Positions 17,756 through 28,300 of a stretch of 64,000 nucleotides of DNA are shown here, piece after piece. Location of the stretch: assembly GCA_002083635.1 (NCBI GenBank), contig MSXP01000007.1, forward strand, positions 284,087 through 348,086. Reading direction: 5' to 3'. Numbering within the stretch: the stretch's first letter is position 1; every line of letters begins with the position of its first letter. This DNA comes from Proteobacteria bacterium ST_bin12. GTDB lineage: Bacteria; Pseudomonadota; Gammaproteobacteria; Burkholderiales; Methylophilaceae. Made by a program: the position numbers and the translations under genes. Under the pieces are notes generated by a model. That model saw only the letters and a list, made by a program, of their open reading frames with translations, did no database searches and was not told the origin of the DNA.

Positions 17756-18685
17756 TTAAAAGCTAGTTTTATAATTCTGCCCAAAAAACTCAATCATCAT
17801 AAACTCCTCTAAGCCAGCGCTATCTTCTGGCCTAGCAGACATCACAATCGTGCGATTTAGCCGATGCGATTCCCAGTTAAAATCGCCTTTGTAATGCTGA
17901 CGAATCAAACTAATCATTTTTTTAATCATCACCAAACGCACATCTTGGCCTGATTGCGCTTGCACCTCAAAAAACTCGCGGCGCGCATTACTAATATCGT
18001 TTGTCCAGCCGTTAAAAGAAAAGCTGGCAGTGCGAGTTTCTAAGTTGGTTATTTCAAAAACACCATTCACGCCTGTTTCAAAATTACGCTTGATATTTTC
18101 ATCGCGCCTTTGCTCTGCACTTGGGCCTAGCTCGCGGGCAGTGGCTTCTGCATTGATGCGCGCGGCTTCTGAGTCTTGTGCGGCGCGCCGGGCACGATTT
18201 TGATTCACAAGTGCCATCATATCCACAGGTGCTTCTTCTGGTTTAGGCTGCGTAGGAGCAGACTCCTGTGGAATATTCAAATTAGGCTGAGTCTTTTCTG
18301 GGGTAGGCTTTGTAGTACTTAACACATCAGGCACCTTAAAAACGGGCTTTTTAGGCGGCGCTTCTGTTTTTTGAACGATGACTTTAGGTTTTGGCTTAGT
18401 TGGCTCTGGGATTTTTTCAACTGGCGTGGCTGGCTGCTCTACGGGTGTTTCAGCTATTTTTTTTTCAACCGTTGGTGGCGCTAAGCTCACTTCTAATTCG
18501 CGTGCAGGTAGCTCTGCCAACTCTTCTTGCTCAAACTTTGGCACCACAAAAAATAAAATAATGGCATGAATCAATAGCGAAAAAATAATCGCAATCAGGG
18601 TATTGCGGCTAATCTGCAGGCGAAAAACCTTATCGCCGCGCGGCTCTAATAAGAACGCATCAAATTGATTGTCGGTATTTTGCAT
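17756..18685 (-). CDS. TonB-like membrane-anchored protein
   Basis: A 309-residue protein. A cytoplasmic N-terminus is followed by one membrane helix at about 29-49 and a Pro/Lys/Glu-rich stretch to about residue 150, the TonB layout. The C-terminal domain (from about 195) does not show the TonB signature YP motif. It contains ITNLETRTASFSFNGW and a final EEFMMIEFFGQNY. A periplasm-spanning structural or envelope role is an inference. It starts 18 bp after hrpA stops and is probably the last gene of the A2M-pbpC-hrpA series. Confidence 0.6.
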   Translation of the reverse strand: MQNTDNQFDAFLLEPRGDKVFRLQISRNTLIAIIFSLLIHAIILFFVVPKFEQEELAELPARELEVSLAPPTVEKKIAETPVEQPATPVEKIPEPTKPKPKVIVQKTEAPPKKPVFKVPDVLSTTKPTPEKTQPNLNIPQESAPTQPKPEEAPVDMMALVNQNRARRAAQDSEAARINAEATARELGPSAEQRRDENIKRNFETGVNGVFEITNLETRTASFSFNGWTNDISNARREFFEVQAQSGQDVRLVMIKKMISLIRQHYKGDFNWESHRLNRTIVMSARPEDSAGLEEFMMIEFFGQNYKTSF

Positions 18686-18703
18686 TAAAGCGTTTGCATC
18701 AAA

Positions 18704-21700
18704 CTAGAAGCGCATCTCAGCCCAGATTTTATCTAGTCGCTTGGTTGAGATTGGCATAGGCGTTTTGAGTTCTTGCGCAAAAAGTGACACGCGCAACTCC
18801 TCTATTTGCCAGCGAAAATCCTGCAAAGCTGGCGGTATGTCCATATGTGCTTGTTGCAAATTATTCATTTTATCTTGCCATTTTTGCCATATTAATCCAA
18901 CACTTGCGGCATTTTTTCCATCGCGGTCTGGGTTGGAAGGCTGTTTTTGTATTCTTAAATTTAAGGCTTTTAAATAACGCGGAATATGTTGTAAATACTC
19001 CCAAGGCGTTTGCGTAAAGCAGTTTTTATAAACCAAACAACTAATTTGGCTTTCAACATCTTTTTTGAGTCTATTCACCGTCGCAGGCATTTTGGCTTGC
19101 ATATTAATTAATGCCTGATACTCAGTCGCTACCGCTTGCACTTGCCTTACAATTGCTTGACTCACTGCAGGCAAGCGCGTTCGCGCTCTAGCTTTTAATT
19201 TCATAAAATCGGCATTGGTGCGCGGCAATTCATCTTCACCAATAAAGGCGCGGTCAGCAATCGCCGTTATCATATCTTCACGCAAATCGTCTGGCGACAT
19301 GATGTTTCTAAACGTCAACGCGTATTGATTAAAATTCGGCAGGCTTTTTTCCAGCTGCTTAATCTGTTCTTTTAACTCAAAACGCATTAAGCGGCAAATA
19401 CCTTTACGTAAATTTGCATCTGCCTCAATCGCGGTATCAAATAACTTAACCGAAACCGAATCGATATTATCTTCAAGCGCTGGATAACCCGTCACCTTTA
19501 AGCCATCACGTTCAAAACTTAAAGTTTGCGGCAAATCGCCAAAATCCCATTGTTTTAAACCCGTTTTTTCAATATCGGGCGATGTATTCCTAAAGGTAAG
19601 CTGAGCCGCTTGGCCTAATTGCTTTTGCAAAGCGCGCCAATCGCGCCCCATTGCCAACTCGCGACCAGCATCATCCACCACACTAAAATTCATCAACAAA
19701 TGCGCAGGCGTTTCGTCTACCCAATCTTCAACACCGATTTTTAAAGTGGTCACGCGCTGAATATGCGCCGCTAAAAGTGGTTTAATAGGCGCTTGCGCTA
19801 TAGGATTTTGCTCTAAAAATCCCGTCACAAATTCTGGCACAGGCACACAAACCCGTCTGAAATTTTTAGGTAAGGCTTTGACTAAATAGGTTAGTTTTTC
19901 GCGCAACATGCCAGGCACTAGCCATTCGGTGGCTGTGGGATCTAGCTGATTCAACAAAGCAAGCGGCACCGTTGCTGTCACACCGTCTAAAATATGGCTA
20001 GGCTCAAAGCGATATTTAAGCGGTATTTCAATCGACTGCTTACCATCGACGCCACTTAACACCATTTTTTCAGGAAACTGTACCGCCGTAATCGCATCTG
20101 CCCCATGACGCATTAAATCATCGCGGGTTAAATACAACAGCTTAGGATTGAGCTTTTCTGCACCTTCGCGCCACTTTTCAAAACTGGCCGCGTTGAAAAT
20201 ATCAGCGGGGACTTTGCTGTCGTAAAACGCAAATAATTGATGCTCATCCACCAATACATCCTGACGTCGCGCCTTATGCTCTAATTCCTCAACTTCGGCG
20301 ATTAAGCGCTCATTGGCAGTAAAAAAGGCAGATTTTGTATCGAACTCTCCATTTGCTAAGGCTTCACGAATAAATATTTCACGCGACTCTTGCGGATTAA
20401 TCGGCCCATAATGCACGCGGCGTTTTGGGATAATAGTTAGGCCATACAAAGAAACACGCTCCCATACGTTCACCATGCCCATTTTTCTATCCCAGCGTGG
20501 GTCTGAATATTGGCTTTCGGTTAGGCCTCGCGCAAGCGGTTCAATCCAATCCGGCTCAATTTTCGCCATACAACGGGCATATAGCTTACTGGTATCCACC
20601 AACTCCGCCGCGATTACCCATTTTGGTCGTGTTTTCTTTAGCGTGCTGCCAGGCGCCACAAAAAAGCGAATGCCGCGTGCGCCAGCATAGCTGTCGCTAT
20701 CGCCATCTTTAAAACCAATATTACCTAGCAAACCAGCCAAAAGTGCCTTATGAATCTGCTCAAAGTTGGCAGGTTCTACATTTAGTTTTAACTCTAATTC
20801 TTCTGTAATTTGTTTAATTTGCCCATGTAGTTCGCGCCATTCTTTAAGCCGTAAAAAAGATAAAAAATTGGCATGACATTGATTAAGCAAATCTTTGTTG
20901 GATTTTTTTGTTTTTAAGGCATTGTCGTAAAAATCCCATATTTTCAAATAGCTCATAAAGTCTGAGCCTTCAGTGGCAAATTTGCTGTGTGCATTATCGG
21001 CGGCTTCGCGTTTGTCCATAGGGCGCTCACGTGGGTCTTGCATACTTAACACACTGGCGATAATTAAAATCTCGCTTAAACAATTTTCACGTTTTGCAGC
21101 CAGAATCATGCGCCCAACGCGTGGGTCTAGCGGCAGTTTTGCCAGTTGCAAGCCGGTTTCGGTAATTTGGCGCTTGCTATCCACTGCGCCCAGCTCTTGC
21201 AACAATAAATAGCCATCGGCGATTAATCTTGTTGAAGGTGGCTCAATAAATGGAAATTCGGTCACATCGCCTAGGCGCAAAGCGGCCATTCGCAAAATCA
21301 CGCTAGCCAGCGAACTACGCAATATCTCTGGTTCTGTGAATTCTGGCCTGCTATCAAAATCCACTTCTGAATAAAGCCTTACGCAGATACCGTTTGAAAC
21401 ACGACCGCAACGGCCTGCTCGTTGCTTGGCGGCGGCTTGACTAACCTTCTCTATTTGCAGCTGCTCTACCTTGGCGCGGGTGCTGTAACGATTCATACGC
21501 GCTAAACCCGCATCAATCACATATTTGATACCAGGAACCGTGAGCGAAGTTTCAGCGACGTTGGTGGCTAAAACAATACGGCGACTGCTATGCGGCCTGA
21601 ATATCTTCTGCTGGTCTTCGATACTTAACCGTGCAAACAAGGGTAAAACCTCAATATGTTTAAGCTTGGCCGAACGCCCTTGGTATTTACGCAGATGTTC

Positions 21701-22732
21701 TGCCGTATCGCGAATCTCACGCTCACCTGGTAGAAACACCAAAATATCGCCATCACCTTGCCGCAGCAAGTCATCAGCGGCATCCATAATGGCTTCTTCT
21801 ATAGCCTCTTCTTCGTCATCTTCTTCTAGCCAGCGCGCTTCTGTTTTAGCTTTACGGGCAATCCCAAAAATCGTTTCATCATCTGCATCAAATTGGGCAT
21901 TTTCGGACTCTACGCTTTCTTTACTTCTATAGCCGCCTTTCCCTAAAGGCCTATAACGGATTTCTACAGGATAAGTCCTGCCACTCACCTCAATCACAGG
22001 TGCACCATTGAAGTGTTTTGAAAATCGATCTGCATCAATAGTGGCCGAAGTCACAATCACTTTTAAATCGGGGCGTTTGGGTAATAGTTGCTTTAAATAG
22101 CCCAGCAAAAAATCAATATTCAAGCTGCGCTCATGCGCCTCATCGATAATAATCGTGTCATACGCATGTAAAAATTTATCGCCCTGCGTTTCTGCCAGCA
22201 AAATACCATCTGTCATGAGCTTGACGTAACTGCATTCTGATAGCTTATCGTTAAAGCGCACTTTATAGCCCACCACCTCGCCCAGCGGGCTTTGTAGCTC
22301 TTGCGCGATGCGGCTTGCAACAGAGCGTGCCGCAATACGGCGTGGCTGTGTATGGCCAATTAAACCCGCCACACCACGGCCCAGCTCTAAGCATATTTTA
22401 GGAATTTGCGTGGTTTTGCCAGAACCTGTTTCACCGCAAATAATCACCACTTGGTTACTGGCAATCGCGGCGGCGATTTCTGCTTTTTTACCACTAACTG
22501 GCAGCTCTAACGGATATTCAGGCTTGGGTAAGTTTGTTAATCGATGTTGATATTTGGCTTGCGATTGTTGAATTTTGCGCGCGACTTCAGCCAATGACTT
22601 TTCTATGGGCTTATTTTGGCTGATCTGTGATTGCGCTTGATTAAGCTGACTACGTAGCCGAAATTTATCGGCCAGCATACAGCTGGATAGCGATTTTAAT
22701 AGCTGGGGAATATTCAAAGGGCTTGTTTGCAT
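18704..22732 (-). CDS. hrpA: ATP-dependent RNA helicase HrpA
   Basis: DEAH-box helicase of 1342 residues, the normal length for HrpA (about 1300). Walker A is GETGSGKT (100-107), the DEAH box is at 197-200 in IIIDEAHERS, motif III is VTSATID and motif VI is QRAGRCGRV. Helicase-associated and OB-fold domains follow, and the C-terminal DUF3418 region completes the HrpA family. It has an acidic insert between the two RecA domains (EDDEEEAIEEAIMDAADD). HrpA acts on stalled ribosomes and some mRNAs. It is separated from pbpC by a perfect 16-bp hairpin. Confidence 0.95.
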   Translation of the reverse strand: MQTSPLNIPQLLKSLSSCMLADKFRLRSQLNQAQSQISQNKPIEKSLAEVARKIQQSQAKYQHRLTNLPKPEYPLELPVSGKKAEIAAAIASNQVVIICGETGSGKTTQIPKICLELGRGVAGLIGHTQPRRIAARSVASRIAQELQSPLGEVVGYKVRFNDKLSECSYVKLMTDGILLAETQGDKFLHAYDTIIIDEAHERSLNIDFLLGYLKQLLPKRPDLKVIVTSATIDADRFSKHFNGAPVIEVSGRTYPVEIRYRPLGKGGYRSKESVESENAQFDADDETIFGIARKAKTEARWLEEDDEEEAIEEAIMDAADDLLRQGDGDILVFLPGEREIRDTAEHLRKYQGRSAKLKHIEVLPLFARLSIEDQQKIFRPHSSRRIVLATNVAETSLTVPGIKYVIDAGLARMNRYSTRAKVEQLQIEKVSQAAAKQRAGRCGRVSNGICVRLYSEVDFDSRPEFTEPEILRSSLASVILRMAALRLGDVTEFPFIEPPSTRLIADGYLLLQELGAVDSKRQITETGLQLAKLPLDPRVGRMILAAKRENCLSEILIIASVLSMQDPRERPMDKREAADNAHSKFATEGSDFMSYLKIWDFYDNALKTKKSNKDLLNQCHANFLSFLRLKEWRELHGQIKQITEELELKLNVEPANFEQIHKALLAGLLGNIGFKDGDSDSYAGARGIRFFVAPGSTLKKTRPKWVIAAELVDTSKLYARCMAKIEPDWIEPLARGLTESQYSDPRWDRKMGMVNVWERVSLYGLTIIPKRRVHYGPINPQESREIFIREALANGEFDTKSAFFTANERLIAEVEELEHKARRQDVLVDEHQLFAFYDSKVPADIFNAASFEKWREGAEKLNPKLLYLTRDDLMRHGADAITAVQFPEKMVLSGVDGKQSIEIPLKYRFEPSHILDGVTATVPLALLNQLDPTATEWLVPGMLREKLTYLVKALPKNFRRVCVPVPEFVTGFLEQNPIAQAPIKPLLAAHIQRVTTLKIGVEDWVDETPAHLLMNFSVVDDAGRELAMGRDWRALQKQLGQAAQLTFRNTSPDIEKTGLKQWDFGDLPQTLSFERDGLKVTGYPALEDNIDSVSVKLFDTAIEADANLRKGICRLMRFELKEQIKQLEKSLPNFNQYALTFRNIMSPDDLREDMITAIADRAFIGEDELPRTNADFMKLKARARTRLPAVSQAIVRQVQAVATEYQALINMQAKMPATVNRLKKDVESQISCLVYKNCFTQTPWEYLQHIPRYLKALNLRIQKQPSNPDRDGKNAASVGLIWQKWQDKMNNLQQAHMDIPPALQDFRWQIEELRVSLFAQELKTPMPISTKRLDKIWAEMRF

Positions 22733-22750
22733 GTATAGCGTATTTTAACA

Positions 22751-22788
22751 TGCGCTACTCTTATCAGTCTGTTGATAAGAGTAGCGCA
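22751..22788 (-). terminator. Perfect 16-bp hairpin between pbpC and hrpA
   Basis: TGCGCTACTCTTATCA and its exact complement surround a 6-nt loop. The hairpin begins on the base after the pbpC stop codon. In the minus direction it is followed by TGTTAAAAT, not a T-run, so it may be a terminator, an attenuator or an mRNA-stabilising structure ahead of hrpA. Confidence 0.6.
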
Positions 22789-24966
22789 CTAATGACTTGG
22801 TGGTTTGGTGCTAACTTTCAAAAAAGCACCTCTTATCTCAAAATGTATCGTATCTATTACTTGGTGCCTATCGTTCAACAATTCAAGCCTATGTCTGCCT
22901 AAACCGGGTTGCCAAGCAGCTTGATTGAAATTAGCGCCGTTTAAGCGCCATTGATAGCGATTATTAACTTGTTGCTGATTGGTTTTAAACACTATTTTTT
23001 GCTGCAAGACTGGAATCTCTGGGTCTAGCGCAATAATTGTACCCTCTCCTGGATAAGCAATTCGCGCTAATGTTTGTTTTTGAGCGCTACTTTTATTATT
23101 GATTAATTTTGTATGGCTGATTAATTGCGCTGTATGTTGATTTGCCACAATCACATTTTGCCCTGTGCCTGCTATAAACAATTCGCGCCTTGCTGGCTCT
23201 AAATCTGGCATGTAGCGAATTTGTCTAGCTTCTACCGTAGCTGGCAATTTGGGTTGAAAGCGATTACCCGCATGTAATTTATCCATCACAGCGCGCCAGA
23301 TTGGCGCAGCCCCAGTCACTCCAGATACATCATGCATCGGTTCGCCCCCTGCATTACCTACCCAAACCCCCACCGTATACTGGCCTGAGTAGCCAATACA
23401 CCAGTTATCGCGCATATCCTTGCTGGTGCCGGTTTTAACCGCCGTCCAGTAAGGGGTATGCAATGTGGAATCTAGCCCAAAAGTGAGATAGCGTGCCGTA
23501 TTATCTGCCAAAATATCAGATACGATAAAGCTTGCCGCTGGCTTTAAATAGGTTTGCTTGAGTGGCTGCGATTTTGAGTTGGTAAAAGTAATGGCTTGCC
23601 ATAAACCGCCATTTGCCAGCGCACGGTATGCATTCGTTAAATCCAGCAAACGCACATCGGCCGCGCCTAATGCCAAACTATAGCCATAATAATCAGCCGA
23701 TTCGGTCATGGTTGAAAAGCCAAACGTTTGCAGCGCTGCATAAAACTGGTCGCCGCCCACATTCAGCAGCGTGCGCACCGCTGGTACATTCAGTGAGCTA
23801 GCCAGTGCAAAACGTGTGGTAACAGGTCCTACAAAATGTTTATCGTAATTTTGCGGCACATAATAGCCACTGGGTGTGGCGATGCGCACAGGTGAATCAT
23901 CTAAAATGGAAGCGGCTGTTAGCGCCTTTTTCTGAATAGCTACACCATATAAAAAGGGTTTCAATGTAGAGCCTGCTTGGCGCGGAGCCGTTACGCTATC
24001 GACATCTGGCGCACTGGATAAACTACCACTTGAGCCAACCCATGTTAGCGCCTGGCCAGTTTTATTATCCAGCACAATCACTGCGCCATCTTGCACATTT
24101 TGATACTCTAGCTGCATTAAATTGGCGCGTAATTGCTGCGTGGCAAAACGTTGCAAGTCGGCGTCAACGCTGGTTTTAACTTTCTGATTAGCCGAATCAA
24201 TCAGCTTTCTAGCCAAATGCGGCGCCTGATTTTGCAAAGTAATTTCAAACGGGCCTTGTAGCTTTAAACTGACATAGCCATCCAAAGCCGCACAAAACTG
24301 CGCTTGCTGCATTTGTTTTAGCAATACGCAGGCACGTTCTGTCACTTTAGCGGTATTGGCATTTGGTGCGCGAATCAGCACTGCGGCAATCGCCGCATCG
24401 CGCGCGTTCAATGCAGATGGCGCTTTGTTAAATAACCCAAAACTCATGGCCGCAACGCCTTGCAACTCACCACGAAAAGAAACCTGATTAAGATACGCCT
24501 CTAAAATCTCATCTTTTTTCCATTGATTATCTAACTGCAAAGCTTGGGCAATTTGGGTGGTTTTTTGCAGGATATTACGTTTGCTGTTGCGATTTTCTTC
24601 ATCCAAAATACCCGCCAACTGCATGGTTAAAGTACTGGCACCACGCGTTTTCTTCTGCCATAAATTACGCCAACTGGTGGCCGTGATGGCTTGCCAATCC
24701 ACGCCAGCATGCTCATAAAAACGTTTATCTTCTGAATACAACAAGGCTTGCAATAAGGCTGGCGAAACATCTTCAATCGGCGTCCATTGCAAACGCCTAA
24801 TTTGATGATTGATGCGTATCTGCTGCAACACTTGCCCATCGCGCGCCAACAACCAGCTATCAGAGGCTTGATAGTTGTTTTTAACCGATTCAAAAGTTGG
24901 TAAAGCAATGGCAAAAGCTGGTAGTAAAAATAGGACAAAAGCCGCTAAAAATCTATTTTTGAACAC
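22789..24966 (-). CDS. pbpC: Penicillin-binding protein 1C
   Basis: Bifunctional peptidoglycan synthase of 725 residues with an N-terminal signal anchor. The glycosyltransferase (GT51) motifs are YSEDKRFYEHAG (Glu79) and GASTLTMQLA. The transpeptidase motifs are S333-TLK, S391-LN and K511-TGT. A C-terminal BiPBP_C domain follows, a feature of PBP1C. The start is GTG at 24966; no in-frame ATG lies early enough to keep the signal sequence. It is downstream of the alpha-2-macroglobulin gene, the partnership seen in many Gram-negative bacteria, where the inhibitor is thought to protect the wall when the envelope is breached. Confidence 0.93.
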   Translation of the reverse strand: MFKNRFLAAFVLFLLPAFAIALPTFESVKNNYQASDSWLLARDGQVLQQIRINHQIRRLQWTPIEDVSPALLQALLYSEDKRFYEHAGVDWQAITATSWRNLWQKKTRGASTLTMQLAGILDEENRNSKRNILQKTTQIAQALQLDNQWKKDEILEAYLNQVSFRGELQGVAAMSFGLFNKAPSALNARDAAIAAVLIRAPNANTAKVTERACVLLKQMQQAQFCAALDGYVSLKLQGPFEITLQNQAPHLARKLIDSANQKVKTSVDADLQRFATQQLRANLMQLEYQNVQDGAVIVLDNKTGQALTWVGSSGSLSSAPDVDSVTAPRQAGSTLKPFLYGVAIQKKALTAASILDDSPVRIATPSGYYVPQNYDKHFVGPVTTRFALASSLNVPAVRTLLNVGGDQFYAALQTFGFSTMTESADYYGYSLALGAADVRLLDLTNAYRALANGGLWQAITFTNSKSQPLKQTYLKPAASFIVSDILADNTARYLTFGLDSTLHTPYWTAVKTGTSKDMRDNWCIGYSGQYTVGVWVGNAGGEPMHDVSGVTGAAPIWRAVMDKLHAGNRFQPKLPATVEARQIRYMPDLEPARRELFIAGTGQNVIVANQHTAQLISHTKLINNKSSAQKQTLARIAYPGEGTIIALDPEIPVLQQKIVFKTNQQQVNNRYQWRLNGANFNQAAWQPGLGRHRLELLNDRHQVIDTIHFEIRGAFLKVSTKPPSH

Positions 24967-24969
24967 TTA

Positions 24970-24999
24970 ACTTAACCACTTTTTTGGTTCGAAATTTGA
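24970..24999 (-). repeat. Dispersed 30-bp intergenic repeat, copy 2
   Basis: Matches 8347-8376 at 29 of 30 positions. Here the arms AACCA and TGGTT can pair around a T-rich loop, and the element ends in the palindrome TTCGAA. It lies in the 66-bp spacer just upstream of the pbpC start codon. Confidence 0.7.
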
Positions 25000-25032
25000 G
25001 ATGTCATCACGTATGAAATTAAAACTGCACAA

Positions 25033-25299
25033 TCAACGTTTATGAAAATAGCTATATAGCGCGTTGAAAATATAGCGTCCGCCGACAAACCAAATACATA
25101 CAGGCCAAAGATATAAAGCGAATACAATTATTAACATATCAAACTCTAGTAGTATTTCTGAGCCTTTAACATAGCAATCACCTACAGGTGGGCAACCAAT
25201 ATTAGTCTTCAGTTGTTGCTCTAAGTTGTGGATTGCAATCGGAATATAACTCACACCGACCCACCATAAAAATTTAAGTAAAGATAAAATACATTTCAT
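25033..25299 (-). CDS. Small two-helix membrane protein of unknown function
   Basis: An 88-residue product with hydrophobic segments at about 5-23 and 53-75. The loop between them holds a pair of cysteines (IGCPPVGDCYV) that would probably face the periplasm, and the tail is basic. The ATG at 25299 has GGAG six bases upstream, so it is translated. It is 19 bp after the alpha-2-macroglobulin stop and 66 bp before pbpC, and is likely cotranscribed with both. I do not recognise its family. Confidence 0.7.
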   Translation of the reverse strand: MKCILSLLKFLWWVGVSYIPIAIHNLEQQLKTNIGCPPVGDCYVKGSEILLEFDMLIIVFALYLWPVCIWFVGGRYIFNALYSYFHKR

Positions 25300-25318
25300 T
25301 TAAACTCCAAAATTATGC

Positions 25319-28300
25319 TTATGGCGCGGCCTGCACCGTTAAAGGCGCATTTGGTAATTGTCCAAACAGTTCAGGCGCATACATTGCCTCTACGCGCGTA
25401 GGTGGTAGATTAAATGTGCCAGGATTATTCAAGCGTATTGTGTATTCCACCCAGAAATGGCCTTTAGGTGCGTATTCATAATAAGCCCTGAAAAAGCTTA
25501 AACCGCGCTCCGTATAGTTTGGGTAGGCCATATTTTTTCCGTCATAGGCATTTTCATTTGATTGCGCAATAGCAGAATCACGCGCGGTATTGCCTAAAAT
25601 GCTTGCCCCTGCTGGGATAGGGTCTGACAAAGCAACCCAACTCATGGCTTGACTACTATCAATGTCTAAACGCACTCTAGCCAAGTCGCCACGGCTCCAT
25701 TTACCTGCTACTTTTTGCGCAATCGGCGTAATTAAGCGGGTAATTTTGTAGCCATTTTCTAGCGATTTGGCTGGTATTGCCGCGGTCACCAAGCTATTTA
25801 CCCATGGTTTGCCTGTACCAACATGTTTCAAGCTAAATTGCTGTGGATTACTTTCGCGTGACCAAGGAAAATAAAGCGATGCAGCAACAGCTTCCTTGGC
25901 TCTAATCACAGGTGCGTTATTGACTGATGGTTTAGGCTGTTTAGTGACTATATTGCTAGCCCAATCCAACTCTTGTTTGTTAGCATCTAGCGCGGCAGTA
26001 GTAATACCTGTCACTGCTTCGCGCTCAAATACTAGCCCAAACTTTTGCAACGCTAACCTGCCCCAGGCGTTTGAAGTGGTTGTTTGCCAACGGCCTTTGT
26101 TTTGGCGCAATATGGCGCCGCGCAATAAAGCAGGCATGTCTGCTTGCCAAGCTGGGTTTTTCATCAGCAAGCTCACCAAGCGCGTTGCATTTACCTCACC
26201 ATCTACCATTGCCCACCACCATACGTCTTGGTCTTCAGTGGTAAATACTAATCGGCCACCTACGTTTTGCAGACGATTGCGTAATTCGCGCTCAATTTGC
26301 TGCATGCGCTCATCACGGTTATCGGCTTTTGGTAGATGTGTATAGATTGCCAGCCAATCAATCAGAGTGGTGGTTGGCATTTGAATTGGCTTAAAATCAA
26401 AAGCGGTTAGCACGCGCGTATCGACATTACTTGTATAAGACAATGCCGCTAACACGTGAAGCCTGCGTTCTGCTAAATATTGATTGCTACCCCAATACCA
26501 AGTGCCCGCTGGCTGAATGCGGCCTTCTACAAAATCCAGCAAAGCTTGCTGCATTTTATTTTCAACTTCAATCGGCAGCTTAACATCGTTTTCGTAAGCC
26601 ATCGTCAACACGTAAGCCGTCAATATTTCGCTGCCATTGGTCATGCCAGGAAAGTACTCTAAAAAGCCTTGGCTATCTTGGTAGCTGGATAAATTCGCCA
26701 CAATATCGGCCCAGCGCGCTTTATCCTGCAAGCCTGTCGCAATCGACGTTTTTTGCTCTAAACAGCTGTAAGGATACTCTTTAAAATAACGCTCTATCCC
26801 CACCGTTTGGTCTGCAAGCTTGGCAGTCAATTGCACAGTCAAGCCGCCTTTTCCTGCAATCGCACCCTCTGGCAAGCCAGTTTCTACAGTGTAATCTTGG
26901 GTGAGTTGCATAAAATTAGCTTGCTGAACGGTGGCAGGTATTTTAGGCAATACCTTTTGCGTAAAGCGTAAGCGGTCTTGCACTTTACCTTTGCTATTCA
27001 CGGCCTCAATTTGCCAAGGCATGCCATTAACAAATGTATCAGACGCATCATCTGTCACGCGTAATTGCCAAGCCAGTTCTTTCGCTTCACCTGCGGCCAG
27101 TTGAATGGATTGTGAGGCTAAATCCTGCGTGCCTGCCTTGCTATGCACGCGCAATTGCATTTTACTTTCGGTGGTATTGCGTAACATCAACATGGCGCGG
27201 TAAGCATCGCCCTCACGCACCATAGGCGGTAAACCAGAGGTGATTTGCAAATCTTGCGTGGCGCTGATTTCTGCTTCGCCCGTACCAAATAAATCGGCAT
27301 TTACGTCTGCGATTGCCACTAGCTTAAAGGCGGTCAGCGAATCATTCAAAGGCACGGTAACCGTTGCAGATCCATTCTTATCCAGCTTCACGCGCGGGTT
27401 CCAATACAGCAATGTATCAAATAATTCACGCGCTTTTAGATCGCCACCACCGCCACCGCCCGCTGGCAGCGCTTTTTTACCAAAATGGCGTTTGCCGACG
27501 ACCTGCATTTGCGCACTGGCCGTTTCCATTAAATAGGCACGCTGTTGCTGCATATCCTCTAATAAATTCCAGCTTGGGTTGCTATTGAGTTCTAGCAAAG
27601 CCTTATCGACTGCGGCCAAGACTACCTCACTACCAGCTGGTACCGGCTTGCCGTTTGGTAAGGTAACCTTGATAGTCACTTTTGCTTTTTCGCGCGGCTG
27701 ATACGTTTTCTTATCACTACTTACGGCTACTTTGAGTTTAAAACCACTAGTCCCAACCGTTATTTTGCTTAAGCCAAATTTAAATGAAGGTCTTGCTAAA
27801 TCTACCATCGCCGTAGGCGCTGGCACACCTTCTTTGTAGATGTTGTACCAATTGCTTGGGTTGCGCCAACCCCACTGAAAGAATGAATACCAGGGCACAT
27901 CTGTTAGGCGTCCACGTACTGCTAGCACTGAGACAAATACATTAGGTCCCCAATTTTCCGCAATAGGTATTTCAATGGTGGCGTCTTTACGTTGCAAGGG
28001 TTGTACGTAAGTTTTTAAAATACCTTCACGCTCAACCGCGATTAGCGCAGTGGCATTATAAAACGGCGAATGTATTTGGAATCTTGCCTTTTCTCCTGGC
28101 TGGTATTCCCGCTTTTCTGGCACAACTTCCATACGGTCTTCATCGGTTTGCCCAAACCAGATATCACCACTTTCGCTGCTATAAAAGCCACTGCCTGCCA
28201 AACTAATGCCGCCTTGGCTATCTTTTACGCTGGCCACTAATTGAATATTGCCAAAGTCTTTAACAGCGACTTCACAATTAAAAAAGCCTTGTGCATTGGT

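Noticed and set aside
17656..17766. 12-bp inverted repeat CTAGCTTTTAAA / TTTAAAAGCTAG 87 bp apart
   Set aside because: AT-rich, widely separated and partly inside a coding region. It is likely chance or a weak joint terminator of two convergent genes.
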